A model generated the notes under the pieces. The model was not told the origin of the DNA, ran no database searches, and saw only the letters and a list, made by a program, of their open reading frames with translations. The position numbers and the translations under genes are program-made. Source: UBA668 sp052034175 (GTDB lineage: Bacteria; Actinomycetota; Acidimicrobiia; Acidimicrobiales; Ilumatobacteraceae). From it: a stretch of 13,798 nt of DNA. Numbering within the stretch: the first letter of the stretch is position 1; the number at the start of each line of letters is the position of its first letter. This document shows, piece after piece, positions 6,868 through 13,410 of the stretch. The DNA is taken from the NCBI GenBank assembly GCA_052034175.1, contig JBPOIX010000148.1, positions 1 to 13,798 of the forward strand. Reading direction: 5' to 3'.

Positions 6868-8535
6868 TTACGGCAGTTCGAGAATGGTGACGAGCCCCGT
6901 GCTGCCGTCCACCCGCACCCGCGCCCCGTTCGGGATGCTGCGAGTGGCACCGGTGGCGCTGATGACGCAGGGAATGCCCAGCTCGCGGCTGACGATGATG
7001 GCGTGGCTGAGCGGCGCGCCGACATCGACCACGACGGCCGCCGCAGGGACGAACAGCGGTGTCCACGACGGGTCGGTGATCGGAGCGACGAGGATGTCGC
7101 CGGGCTCCAGGGCGCTCGGGTCGTTGGAGTCCAGCACCACGCGTGCAATGCCCTCGGCGCTTCCCGGGCAGCCGGCCATTCCTGCGAGCACGTCACCGAC
7201 GGCAAGCCGGTTGACGGCTTCCGCATCGCGGCGCGCCCAGGTGGCCGGGCCGTCGGTGCGGCCGACGAACACGAACGGCGGCTCCAGCTCCAGCAGTTGG
7301 TTGTACTCGGCCCTCCGCTCGCGCACGAGGCTGGCAAAGGCCGTCGGGTCGGCGAAGAAGTGCAGCATCTCGTCCTTGACGATGAACCCGAAGTCCTCGA
7401 TCTCGTCGAAGACACCGAGCTCGGCCATGCGCCGGCCGATCTCGCGCATCGCCATCCGCATCTCATGGATGGCGCGGATGTTGTTCGTCTTGGTGCGCTC
7501 CCGCCCCGGCAACCAGGCGGCCGAACAGGCGATGGCGGCCGCCAATTGGCCATGCGTGGCAGGGTCGCCCTCGACCATCGCCAGCAGTTCGGCACTGGCC
7601 GCCGCACGCTCTGCGGCGCGCTCGGCGTGATGGCCGGCGGGGTTCGCGGACTCCGGCGAGAGGCGCATCCGCTCGATCGCCGAGAGGGCGAGCGCCGGCC
7701 TGGTCTCCCAGGTCGGGGACCGGGTCTCCCACTCGTTCGGGCCGCGGCTGCCGAACTCGTAGAGGAAGGCGTCGAAGCCGGCACGGAACTCGTCGCTGTC
7801 CGGGGCGAGGCGCGAGAGGGCCCACATCGCGTGGCTGGGCTCGGCGGAGTCCACCTCGCCGATACCCGCGATGATCGGCATCATCAGGTCCGGGCGGCCG
7901 ACCGCAGCCGCGACCCCGCTGATCACGCCCACGGGCACGGTGGCCATGTAGGTGGTGAACAGGTGTTGGGCGAACAGGTGGCGGTGAATCGGGACGATGT
8001 CGAGGAACTTCTGCCAGCACTCCTCCAACGACAGCGCGGTGAAGTCCGGGCGGTCGGCGCGCATCTGCTTCGTCATCGTCCGGTCGGCGGTGAGCTGGGT
8101 GAGGTCCGAGAGGCTGGTCTGGCCGAACACCCACCCGAACGTGCCACCGATCTTCTCCGTCAGGTCCGGACGGTCGTCGCCCTCCATCGCCTCGTACGGC
8201 GGGATCCCCGGCATTGCGCCGAAGAACTGGGCGTCCATGTCCTGCCAGGTGAGGCCCGGTGCACGCTCGCCGAACAGCCGAATCAACGACGCGTTGAGGT
8301 AGCAGTAACCACCCTGCACGCCGAGCTGGCAGAAGTCCTCCGCGGGGAACTCGGCTTGCTCGAACGCTCCCATGCGCTCCCACGCATCCCGCCAACCGAG
8401 TTCTGCCTCCCACAACGCGGTCGAGCTGGTGAGTGGCGTGACCGGGTCGGGGAAGACCTCCCCCACGTTGGCCCGGGTGTACATCGGGAAGCGCGCGGAC
8501 AGCGCGGTGTCGGTGACGTAGTAGCGATCGCCCAT
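6868..8535 (-). CDS. PEP-utilising enzyme, swivelling His domain protein without ATP-grasp domain
   Basis: The 555-residue product resembles the C-terminal two thirds of PEP synthase-like enzymes, especially rifampin phosphotransferase. It starts with a NVGEVFPDPVTPLTSS segment (residues 23-38) typical of the middle, substrate-binding domain. The middle domain continues to a helix-rich part containing REIGRRMAELGVFDE. It ends with a PEP-utiliser mobile (swivelling) domain, GAPLSHAIIVSRELGIP, in which H511 is the residue that is phosphorylated in the family. The N-terminal ATP-grasp nucleotide-binding domain that phosphorylates this His is missing and is not encoded nearby. Either another protein supplies it or the protein has a different job. 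ATG 8535 is chosen over the in-frame ATG 8598 because a GGGGG ribosome-binding sequence (8541-8545) lies just before it and a TACGCT -10 (8567-8572) about 30 bp before it. The gene is divergent from the ABC1 kinase gene. Confidence 0.8.
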   Translation of the reverse strand: MGDRYYVTDTALSARFPMYTRANVGEVFPDPVTPLTSSTALWEAELGWRDAWERMGAFEQAEFPAEDFCQLGVQGGYCYLNASLIRLFGERAPGLTWQDMDAQFFGAMPGIPPYEAMEGDDRPDLTEKIGGTFGWVFGQTSLSDLTQLTADRTMTKQMRADRPDFTALSLEECWQKFLDIVPIHRHLFAQHLFTTYMATVPVGVISGVAAAVGRPDLMMPIIAGIGEVDSAEPSHAMWALSRLAPDSDEFRAGFDAFLYEFGSRGPNEWETRSPTWETRPALALSAIERMRLSPESANPAGHHAERAAERAAASAELLAMVEGDPATHGQLAAAIACSAAWLPGRERTKTNNIRAIHEMRMAMREIGRRMAELGVFDEIEDFGFIVKDEMLHFFADPTAFASLVRERRAEYNQLLELEPPFVFVGRTDGPATWARRDAEAVNRLAVGDVLAGMAGCPGSAEGIARVVLDSNDPSALEPGDILVAPITDPSWTPLFVPAAAVVVDVGAPLSHAIIVSRELGIPCVISATGATRSIPNGARVRVDGSTGLVTILELP

Positions 8536-8566
8536 GGTTGCCCCCAGCAAGCTCAGTGGTCGGCGA

Positions 8567-8572
8567 AGCGTA
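8567..8572 (-). promoter_or_regulatory. -10 element TACGCT of the PEP-utilising gene
   Basis: TACGCT on the minus strand matches TANNNT and would give a 5' leader of about 25 nt carrying a GGGGG ribosome-binding sequence before ATG 8535. This gene is thus probably led by a short untranslated region, unlike the leaderless genes in the window. The element lies in the divergent gap 8536-8666. Confidence 0.4.
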
Positions 8573-8653
8573 GCCAACCATGCGGGTCGACGTGTCATCG
8601 GTCACGTCCGCTGAAGTTCCGCTCCGTGCGTGGCGCATTCCGCATCGCGCTGC

Positions 8654-8659
8654 GATCAT
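8654..8659 (+). promoter_or_regulatory. Possible -10 element GATCAT of the ABC1 kinase gene
   Basis: GATCAT matches 4 of 6 bases of TATAAT and stands 7 bp before ATG 8667, the spacing seen at the other leaderless genes. It is weaker than those because the first T is missing, so it supports but does not settle the start at 8667. Confidence 0.35.
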
Positions 8660-8666
8660 GCAACCC

Positions 8667-10277
8667 ATGACGGCACTTCCGGATTGCACCTGGGCCGCGT
8701 TCACCGAGGACGGGCCGTGGGCTCTGCCCGAGCCCGGGTCCGCCGCGGGCGCAGCGATCCGCTGGCTCCCCCTGGCCGCGGACCTCCGCGCTGCCGCGCG
8801 TGCCGAGGTACCGGTGCTCACCAAGGCGTCCAAGGTGCCGCCCGGGCGGCGGGTCGTGAGGGTGGTCACCACGCTCGGCGGCGCGGTGGTGCCATGGTTG
8901 TGGCGCAAGAAGCGAGGGCGATACGCGTCTCCCGAGGCCAGCCGTGCCGAGGTGTCGCGCCGCTTGCGCGAGGCCGCCGAAGCCCTTGGGCCGACGTACA
9001 TCAAGCTCGGCCAGATCATCTCCAGCGGCGAGGGCCTGTTTCCCCCCGAGCTGGTGGCAGAGTTCAAGAAGTGCCGCGATCAGGTTCCCGCGGAGCCGTT
9101 CGACGTCGTGCGCACCGTGGTCGAAGGCGACCTCGGCGCCCGCCTGGAGGATGTGTTCTCCTCCTTCTCCCCGACCCCCCTCGCCGCCGCCTCGATCGCC
9201 CAGGTCCACGCGGCGGTCCTGCGCAGCGGCGAGCACGTCGTGGTGAAGGTGCAGCGGCCGGCGGTGGCACAGCATGTGCGCAACGACCTGAGGGTGATGG
9301 CCTGGCTGGCGCCCTTCCTCGTCGGCCGCATTCCCATTGCCTCGCTGGCCAACCCGCCCGCGCTCGTGGAGCTGTTCGCCGAGACCATCGTCGAGGAGCT
9401 CGACTTCCGCATGGAAGCGGCGAACATGATCGACGTCGCCACGATGCTGCACGAGTTGGGCAACCAGGGCTATGTCGTGCCTCGCCCCCACCCCCGTCTG
9501 GTGACACGCCGGGTGCTGGTGATGCAGCGGCTCAGCGGCTTCAACTTCGACGATGTGGCCGGCATGAAGGACGCCGGCGTGGACACCCACGAGGTCGTAC
9601 GCACGGCGATGATCGCCCTGATGGAGGGGGCCATGGTGTACGGGGTCTTCCACGGCGACCTGCACGGCGGCAACCTGTTCGTGCTCCCGGACGGCCGCAC
9701 CGCGCTGCTGGACTTCGGCATCGTCGGCCGCCTCACCGGCGAGCGGCGCCTGGCCTTCTTGCGGATGATGCTCGCCGGCACCACCAACGACATCCGCGGC
9801 CAGATGGCTGCCATGCGCGACCTCGGGGCCCTGCCACCGGACACCGACCTCGACGCGGTGATCCGCGACCTGCGCCTCGACCAGCCGACGGTGGACCCCA
9901 CGACCCTCTCGGGCGAGGAGCTGGTGGCCGAGGTGCAGCGCGTCGTGAAGGCGCTGCTGGGCTATGGCGCCCGCCTGCCCAAGGAGCTGATGCTCTACGT
10001 CAAGAACATGGTCTTCCTCGACGGGGCGATGGCCCGCCTGGCCCCGGACCTCGACCTGTTGGGCGAGATCGCCAAGATCTCGATGCTGTTCGCCGAGCGC
10101 CACGGCGAACGGCTGGGGAAGGAACTCGGCATCGATCACACCACGATCGAGATGAACATGGATTCCGTGAAGGCCGGGTTCGGAGTCGGTGCGGAGACCG
10201 ATTCGCTCACGTACCGCGAGCTGCAGGCGCGCCGGGAGCTGATCCAGAAGCGCATGCGCGACCACGTCGGCCGCTGA
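8667..10277 (+). CDS. ABC1/AarF/UbiB family atypical kinase-like protein
   Basis: The 536-residue product carries all family hallmarks: the KxGQ motif as YIKLGQIISS (K113-Q116), the Ala-rich nucleotide loop PLAAASIAQVH (171-181) replacing the Gly-rich loop, the VAIK-like lysine K194 in VVVKVQRP, an ELDFRMEAAN helix (244-253), the catalytic loop HGDLHGGN (329-336) and DFG (349-351). Known members (UbiB, Coq8, plant ABC1K) are ATPases/kinases that support quinone or other isoprenoid-lipid metabolism at membranes. Which lipid is involved here is unknown, and no ubiquinone or menaquinone gene is beside it. No clear C-terminal membrane pair is present; a hydrophobic stretch lies at about 209-224. 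In-frame ATGs also occur at 8580 and 8658. ATG 8667 is preferred because of the hexamer 7 bp upstream, with modest confidence. Confidence 0.9.
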   Translation: MTALPDCTWAAFTEDGPWALPEPGSAAGAAIRWLPLAADLRAAARAEVPVLTKASKVPPGRRVVRVVTTLGGAVVPWLWRKKRGRYASPEASRAEVSRRLREAAEALGPTYIKLGQIISSGEGLFPPELVAEFKKCRDQVPAEPFDVVRTVVEGDLGARLEDVFSSFSPTPLAAASIAQVHAAVLRSGEHVVVKVQRPAVAQHVRNDLRVMAWLAPFLVGRIPIASLANPPALVELFAETIVEELDFRMEAANMIDVATMLHELGNQGYVVPRPHPRLVTRRVLVMQRLSGFNFDDVAGMKDAGVDTHEVVRTAMIALMEGAMVYGVFHGDLHGGNLFVLPDGRTALLDFGIVGRLTGERRLAFLRMMLAGTTNDIRGQMAAMRDLGALPPDTDLDAVIRDLRLDQPTVDPTTLSGEELVAEVQRVVKALLGYGARLPKELMLYVKNMVFLDGAMARLAPDLDLLGEIAKISMLFAERHGERLGKELGIDHTTIEMNMDSVKAGFGVGAETDSLTYRELQARRELIQKRMRDHVGR

Positions 10278-10288
10278 GCGCCGACGGA

Positions 10289-10310
10289 GAACCGGGCAAT
10301 CACCTGGTTC
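10289..10310. terminator. Possible hairpin after the ABC1 kinase gene
   Basis: GAACCGGG and CCTGGTTC form an 8-bp stem with one G-T pair and a CAATCA loop, 11 bp after the kinase stop codon and 20 bp before the next -10 element. There is no T-run, so a terminator role is tentative. Confidence 0.35.
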
Positions 10311-10330
10311 ACAACCCAACGAGGCCGGCG

Positions 10331-10336
10331 TACCGT
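10331..10336 (+). promoter_or_regulatory. -10 element TACCGT of the acidic-protein gene
   Basis: TACCGT is followed by 7 nt and ATG 10344. It fixes the start at 10344 over the in-frame GTG at 10335, which overlaps the hexamer. Confidence 0.6.
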
Positions 10337-10343
10337 GCCGCTC

Positions 10344-11180
10344 ATGGGACTCTTCGATGACATCGGCGACATGGTGGACGACGCGGTCGAGGCCGCTGAG
10401 GGGGCTGCCGCAGACGGCCTCGCAGGGATCTCGGCCCCGGACGCGGTCAAGGACGCGATTGGTTGGTTCACGCCGACCGCCGACGGTCAAGCCGACGATG
10501 ATCAGTCGGGTTCTGGCGGTGGTGGCGGCTGGTTCGACAGCATCGTGGACACCATCGAGGACTCCATCGACAGCGCCCAGGGGGCCGGCGAGGGCATCGG
10601 CAGCGAGGCGAACACCTGGCTCGGTGGGGTCATCGAGGCCGCGGAGGAGGTGGGCAGGAGCGACCCGTTCGAGGTCGACGATCTCACGCTGCCGGACATC
10701 CGCGAGGAGTTGCATGAGGTCCTCACTGACCCTGTGACGATCTCGTTCGGCGAGGAGCTCGGCGAGGGCTCGCTGATCCCAGGGTTCGGCGCGCCGGACT
10801 CGTTCGCCACCGACCCGACCTACATCGACACGCCGGACATCGAGTTCGACCTCGGCGACATGTCCACCCTCGTCAGTGTCGACCCGATGCTGCCCACGCC
10901 CACGGTGCACGGCGGCACGAGCATCGCCGGCGCGGACGTGGACGCCGAGATGGACAGCCCGTGGGCGACGGCCGAGGTCGACGTCCAGGTTGCCGCGACG
11001 GTGGATCCGATGATCTCGGTCCTGACCCCGAACGTCGGCGGCGTTGCGGTCGGCGGTGAAGTGACCATCGACGTCGAGGAGCCGCCCGCGGACCTCTCAC
11101 CCGCTCCCGCGGCCGACGAGTTCGAGAGCAGCCTGCAGGCGATCGACGACGCCGCGGCCGGTCTCGACATCTTCGACTGA
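10344..11180 (+). CDS. Hyperacidic protein of unknown function
   Basis: I do not recognise this 278-residue product. By count it has 63 Asp/Glu but only 3 Lys/Arg (K36, R105, R120), no Cys and 2 His, giving a net charge near -60. The N-terminal half contains short amphipathic stretches with regularly spaced Asp (GLFDDIGDMVDDAVEAAEG at 2-20; WFDSIVDTIEDSIDS at 63-77) separated by a Gly/Ser-rich linker. The C-terminal part (about 178-247) is rich in alternating Val/Asp and may hold two related beta-like segments, both starting VDPM (179 and 220). No signal peptide, membrane segment or catalytic motif is visible. The coding call rests on the -10 element at ATG 10344, the clean fit between neighbours and the strong third-position GC bias. 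Ca2+ binding, interaction with a basic partner or an extracellular role are only guesses. Confidence 0.75.
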   Translation: MGLFDDIGDMVDDAVEAAEGAAADGLAGISAPDAVKDAIGWFTPTADGQADDDQSGSGGGGGWFDSIVDTIEDSIDSAQGAGEGIGSEANTWLGGVIEAAEEVGRSDPFEVDDLTLPDIREELHEVLTDPVTISFGEELGEGSLIPGFGAPDSFATDPTYIDTPDIEFDLGDMSTLVSVDPMLPTPTVHGGTSIAGADVDAEMDSPWATAEVDVQVAATVDPMISVLTPNVGGVAVGGEVTIDVEEPPADLSPAPAADEFESSLQAIDDAAAGLDIFD

Positions 11181-11209
11181 GGTCCACGCTGCGCCGGGCG
11201 CGCGGCCGC

Positions 11210-11215
11210 TACCGT
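11210..11215 (+). promoter_or_regulatory. -10 element TACCGT of nucS
   Basis: TACCGT lies 6 bp before GTG 11222, the start codon that gives the expected NucS N-terminus. The agreement between protein family and promoter spacing makes this one of the firmest of the leaderless calls. Confidence 0.65.
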
Positions 11216-11221
11216 CGCAGG

Positions 11222-11881
11222 GTGCGTTTGGTGATTGCCCGTTGCTCCGTCGACTATGCCGGTCGGCTCGACGCCCATCTTCCGGAAGCCACGCGGCTGG
11301 TGATGGTGAAGGCCGACGGCTGCGTGGCCATCCATGCCGACGGCGGCGCCTACAAGCCGTTGAACTGGATGAATGCGCCGAACACGCTGACCGACAACGG
11401 CGATCACTGGGTGGTGGTGAATCCCAAGGGCGAGCAGCTCACCATCCACCTGCACGAGGTGTTCACCGACACCAGCCACGAGCTGGGCGAGGACCCCGGC
11501 CTGCAGAAGGACGGGGTGGAGGCCCACCTGCAGGAGCTGCTGGCGGCCAACCCGCACACGATCGAGGACGGCCTGACCCTCGTGCGCCGGGAGTACCAGA
11601 CGGCGATCGGGCCGATCGACCTGGTCTGCCGCGACACCGGCGGCCAGGTGGTTGCCATCGAGGTCAAGCGCCGCGGGGAGATCGACGGGGTGGAACAGCT
11701 CAGCCGCTACATCGAGCGGCTGCACCTGGATTCCTCGCTCGGGGCTGTCCGCGGCGTGTTCGTGGCGCAGGTGGTGAAACCGCAGGCGCGTGTGCTGGCT
11801 GAGGCGCGCGGCTACCGGGTGGTCGAGATCGACTACGACGAACTGCGCGGCATGCGGCCGGACGACCTGCGGCTGTTCTGA
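11222..11881 (+). CDS. nucS: Mismatch-specific endonuclease NucS/EndoMS
   Basis: NucS cuts both strands of DNA at certain mismatches and provides non-canonical mismatch repair in Actinobacteria and Archaea that lack MutS/MutL. The 219-residue product matches the family throughout. The N-terminal DNA-binding/dimerisation part starts MRLVIARCSVDYAGRL and contains GGAYKPLNWMNAP (41-53). The C-terminal RecB-like nuclease domain has D133 in GPIDLVCRD, E147 and K149 in VAIEVKRR, and Q159/Y163 in EQLSRYIER. The protein ends DDLRLF, a terminal hydrophobic motif of the type by which NucS binds the DNA sliding clamp. Length is normal for the family. It starts at GTG with no room for a ribosome-binding site, consistent with a leaderless message. 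A large inverted repeat follows the stop. Confidence 0.97.
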   Translation: MRLVIARCSVDYAGRLDAHLPEATRLVMVKADGCVAIHADGGAYKPLNWMNAPNTLTDNGDHWVVVNPKGEQLTIHLHEVFTDTSHELGEDPGLQKDGVEAHLQELLAANPHTIEDGLTLVRREYQTAIGPIDLVCRDTGGQVVAIEVKRRGEIDGVEQLSRYIERLHLDSSLGAVRGVFVAQVVKPQARVLAEARGYRVVEIDYDELRGMRPDDLRLF

Positions 11882-11907
11882 GCCGGGGCCGGGCCTCACC
11901 GAGCCGC

Positions 11908-11958
11908 CGACGCAGGTACGAAATCTCGCGTCGGGGGCGAGATTTCGTGACTGCGTCG
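11908..11958. repeat. 22-bp inverted repeat with 7-nt spacer
   Basis: The left arm (11908-11929) and right arm (11937-11958) are complementary at 20 of 22 positions; the two exceptions (11916-11917 against 11949-11950) are one G-A mismatch and one G-T pair. The inner 12 bp are ACGAAATCTCGC and its complement, and the outer 8 bp are CGACGCAG and its complement. The spacer is GTCGGGG. It lies 26 bp after the nucS stop. It may act as a strong terminator stem or be a dispersed repeat; no T-run follows. Confidence 0.8.
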
Positions 11959-11976
11959 CCGAGCTGCTCCTCGGCG
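11957..11976. terminator. Second hairpin downstream of nucS
   Basis: CGCCGAG and CTCGGCG form a perfect 7-bp stem around a CTGCTC loop. It overlaps the outer 2 bp of the larger inverted repeat, so the two structures would exclude each other at their junction. Together they may block read-through from nucS into manA. Confidence 0.4.
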
Positions 11977-12042
11977 GGCGCTGCAACGCCGGGGACGGAC
12001 CGGGATGGGATCGGGACGGGACGAAGCCGGGAGAGGCGTGGG

Positions 12043-12048
12043 TAACCT
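12043..12048 (+). promoter_or_regulatory. -10 element TAACCT of manA
   Basis: TAACCT is 6 bp before ATG 12055 and is the same leaderless layout seen elsewhere here. It lies after the hairpins that follow nucS, so manA is likely its own transcription unit. Confidence 0.6.
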
Positions 12049-12054
12049 CCCGCT

Positions 12055-13122
12055 ATGCGAACCGTCACCGGGGTCGTGCAGCACTACGCCTGGGGGGACC
12101 CCACGTTCCTGCCGCACCTGTTGGGGATGGAGGGCACCCTCGAAGCCGATGGGCGGCCGTGGGCCGAATTGTGGCTGGGCACCCACCCGGGCGGGCCGGC
12201 CCATGTGGCGGACGGGCGCTCGCTGTCGGCGGTGGCCGGGGAGCTGCCGTATTTGCTGAAGGTGCTGGCCGCAGCCGAGCCGCTGTCCCTGCAGACCCAT
12301 CCGGATGCCACAACGGCTGCGGCCGGGTTCGCCCGCGAGGACGCGGCGGGCGTTGCGCTGCATTCGCCGGAGCGGATCTACCGAGACCGAAGCGCCAAGC
12401 CCGAGCTGCTGTGCGCGCTCACCCCGTTCGACACGCTGTGCGGCTTCCGCCCGGTAGAGGACACGCTGCGCCTGCTCCACTGGCTCGGCGCGGAGGCGCT
12501 GGCGGGTCACCTGCACCATCACGGGCTGGAGCGCACCGTTGCCGGCCTGTATCGGGGCGAGCTGGAGGTCGGGCCGGTGGTGGCCTGTTGCGACGGCCAC
12601 TCCTCCGCGGAGGCACAGCTGGTGTCGCAGCTCGCGGCGCGGTACCCGGGGGACCCCAGCGCCGTCGTCACCCTGCTGCTGAACCGGGTGCTGCTGCAGC
12701 CTGGGGAGGCCCTGTACCTGGGCCCGGGGAACCTGCATGCCTACCTGCGCGGGGCCGGGGTGGAGATCATGGGTGCCAGCGACAATGTCGTGCGTGGCGG
12801 GTTGACGCCGAAGCACATGGACGTGGAGGAACTGCTGCGCGTGCTTCGCTACGAACCCCTCCCCGACCCGGTGGTGCAGCCGTTGCAGGTGTTGCCGGGC
12901 CGGTGGCACTACCCCACCCCGCCCGCACCGTTCGAGCTCTGGCGGCTGGACGTGGCCGACGAGTTGGTGCATGAAGCCACCGGGCGGGAGCTGCTCATCT
13001 GCACGGGCGGCGACGCGGACACCATCCCCCACGGCCATGCCGTCTACCTGACGCCCGGGGACACCATCCGCCTCGAAGGCGAGAGCACGGTCTTTCGTGC
13101 CACCGAGGGCGCAACCCCCTGA
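12055..13122 (+). CDS. manA: Mannose-6-phosphate isomerase, class I
   Basis: The enzyme interconverts mannose-6-phosphate and fructose-6-phosphate in the cytoplasm, feeding GDP-mannose for glycolipids and polysaccharides or letting mannose enter glycolysis. The 355-residue product has the type I motifs: QHYAWGD at the N-terminus (9-15), PWAELWLGTHP (35-45), PLSLQTHPD carrying zinc ligands Q80 and H82, KPELLCALTPFDTLCGFRP with zinc ligand E117, and YLGPGNLHAYLRGAGVEIM with zinc ligand H228. The substrate-site arginine is R247 in DNVVRGGLTPKH. Length is slightly below the roughly 390 residues of E. coli ManA but usual for actinobacterial forms. No other sugar-nucleotide gene is in the window. 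ATG 12055 fits both the family start and the -10 element. Confidence 0.95.
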   Translation: MRTVTGVVQHYAWGDPTFLPHLLGMEGTLEADGRPWAELWLGTHPGGPAHVADGRSLSAVAGELPYLLKVLAAAEPLSLQTHPDATTAAAGFAREDAAGVALHSPERIYRDRSAKPELLCALTPFDTLCGFRPVEDTLRLLHWLGAEALAGHLHHHGLERTVAGLYRGELEVGPVVACCDGHSSAEAQLVSQLAARYPGDPSAVVTLLLNRVLLQPGEALYLGPGNLHAYLRGAGVEIMGASDNVVRGGLTPKHMDVEELLRVLRYEPLPDPVVQPLQVLPGRWHYPTPPAPFELWRLDVADELVHEATGRELLICTGGDADTIPHGHAVYLTPGDTIRLEGESTVFRATEGATP

Positions 13123-13146
13123 CGGTCCGTCGGCCGCCTCGAACTC

Positions 13147-13164
13147 CCGGACCCCGTCGTCCGG
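13147..13164. terminator. Possible hairpin after manA
   Basis: CCGGAC and GTCCGG form a perfect 6-bp stem with loop CCCGTC, 24 bp after the manA stop codon. There is no T-run, so this is a weak terminator candidate. Confidence 0.35.
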
Positions 13165-13204
13165 CGAGCCGGGTCGGATGCGCCCCTCCCCGATCAACCC
13201 ACCG

Positions 13205-13220
13205 GTCGAACCGGTTCGAC
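13205..13220. repeat. 16-bp perfect palindrome
   Basis: GTCGAACCGGTTCGAC is self-complementary over all 16 bases. It is the start of the first 39-bp-type repeat unit. Its half-site GTCGAAC recurs in the following units. Confidence 0.7.
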
Positions 13221-13348
13221 CGTCCACGCTCGCCACTGTGGGTCGGCGACTTCTGTCGAACCGGTACGGCACATCCACGCGTGCCGCCGTGCGGTCGAAC
13301 CGGGACGGCACGTCCACGCTTGCCGCCGTGCGGTCAAACCAGTTCGAC
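13205..13348. repeat. Degenerate tandem repeats beginning GTCGAACC, 39-bp period
   Basis: Units begin at 13205, 13255, 13294 and 13333. The two central units (13255-13293 and 13294-13332) agree at 36 of 39 positions. The first is recognisable but carries about 11 extra bases before the next unit, and the last keeps only the start (GTCAAACC). All lie between manA and the HNH gene. Confidence 0.75.
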
Positions 13349-13394
13349 AACACGTTTCGAGCCCGCCCCGCCGTCTCGTCGGCGCGGAGCAGGT

Positions 13395-13410
13395 GTCGAA
13401 CGCGTTCGAC
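13395..13410. repeat. 16-bp perfect palindrome next to HNH gene stop
   Basis: GTCGAACGCGTTCGAC is self-complementary over all 16 bases and differs from the palindrome at 13205 only in its central bases. It lies 16 bp beyond the stop codon of the HNH gene. It could be a protein-binding site or part of a terminator stem. Confidence 0.7.

Noticed and set aside
5385..7784. 799-codon frame suggesting a fusion of the MFS exporter with upstream sequence
   Set aside because: The upstream 315 codons overlap the PEP-utilising gene in another frame and have no domain. GTG 6839 with its -10 element explains the real start.
8595..10910. 771-codon open frame on the - strand opposite the ABC1 kinase and acidic-protein genes
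   Set aside because: It spans two well-supported + strand genes and the gap between them, has no recognisable domain, and is explained by high GC.
13205..13410. GTCGAAC..GTTCGAC palindromes as LexA/SOS boxes
   Set aside because: The actinobacterial SOS box has four bases between GAAC and GTTC; here there are two, and neither neighbouring gene starts beside the sites.
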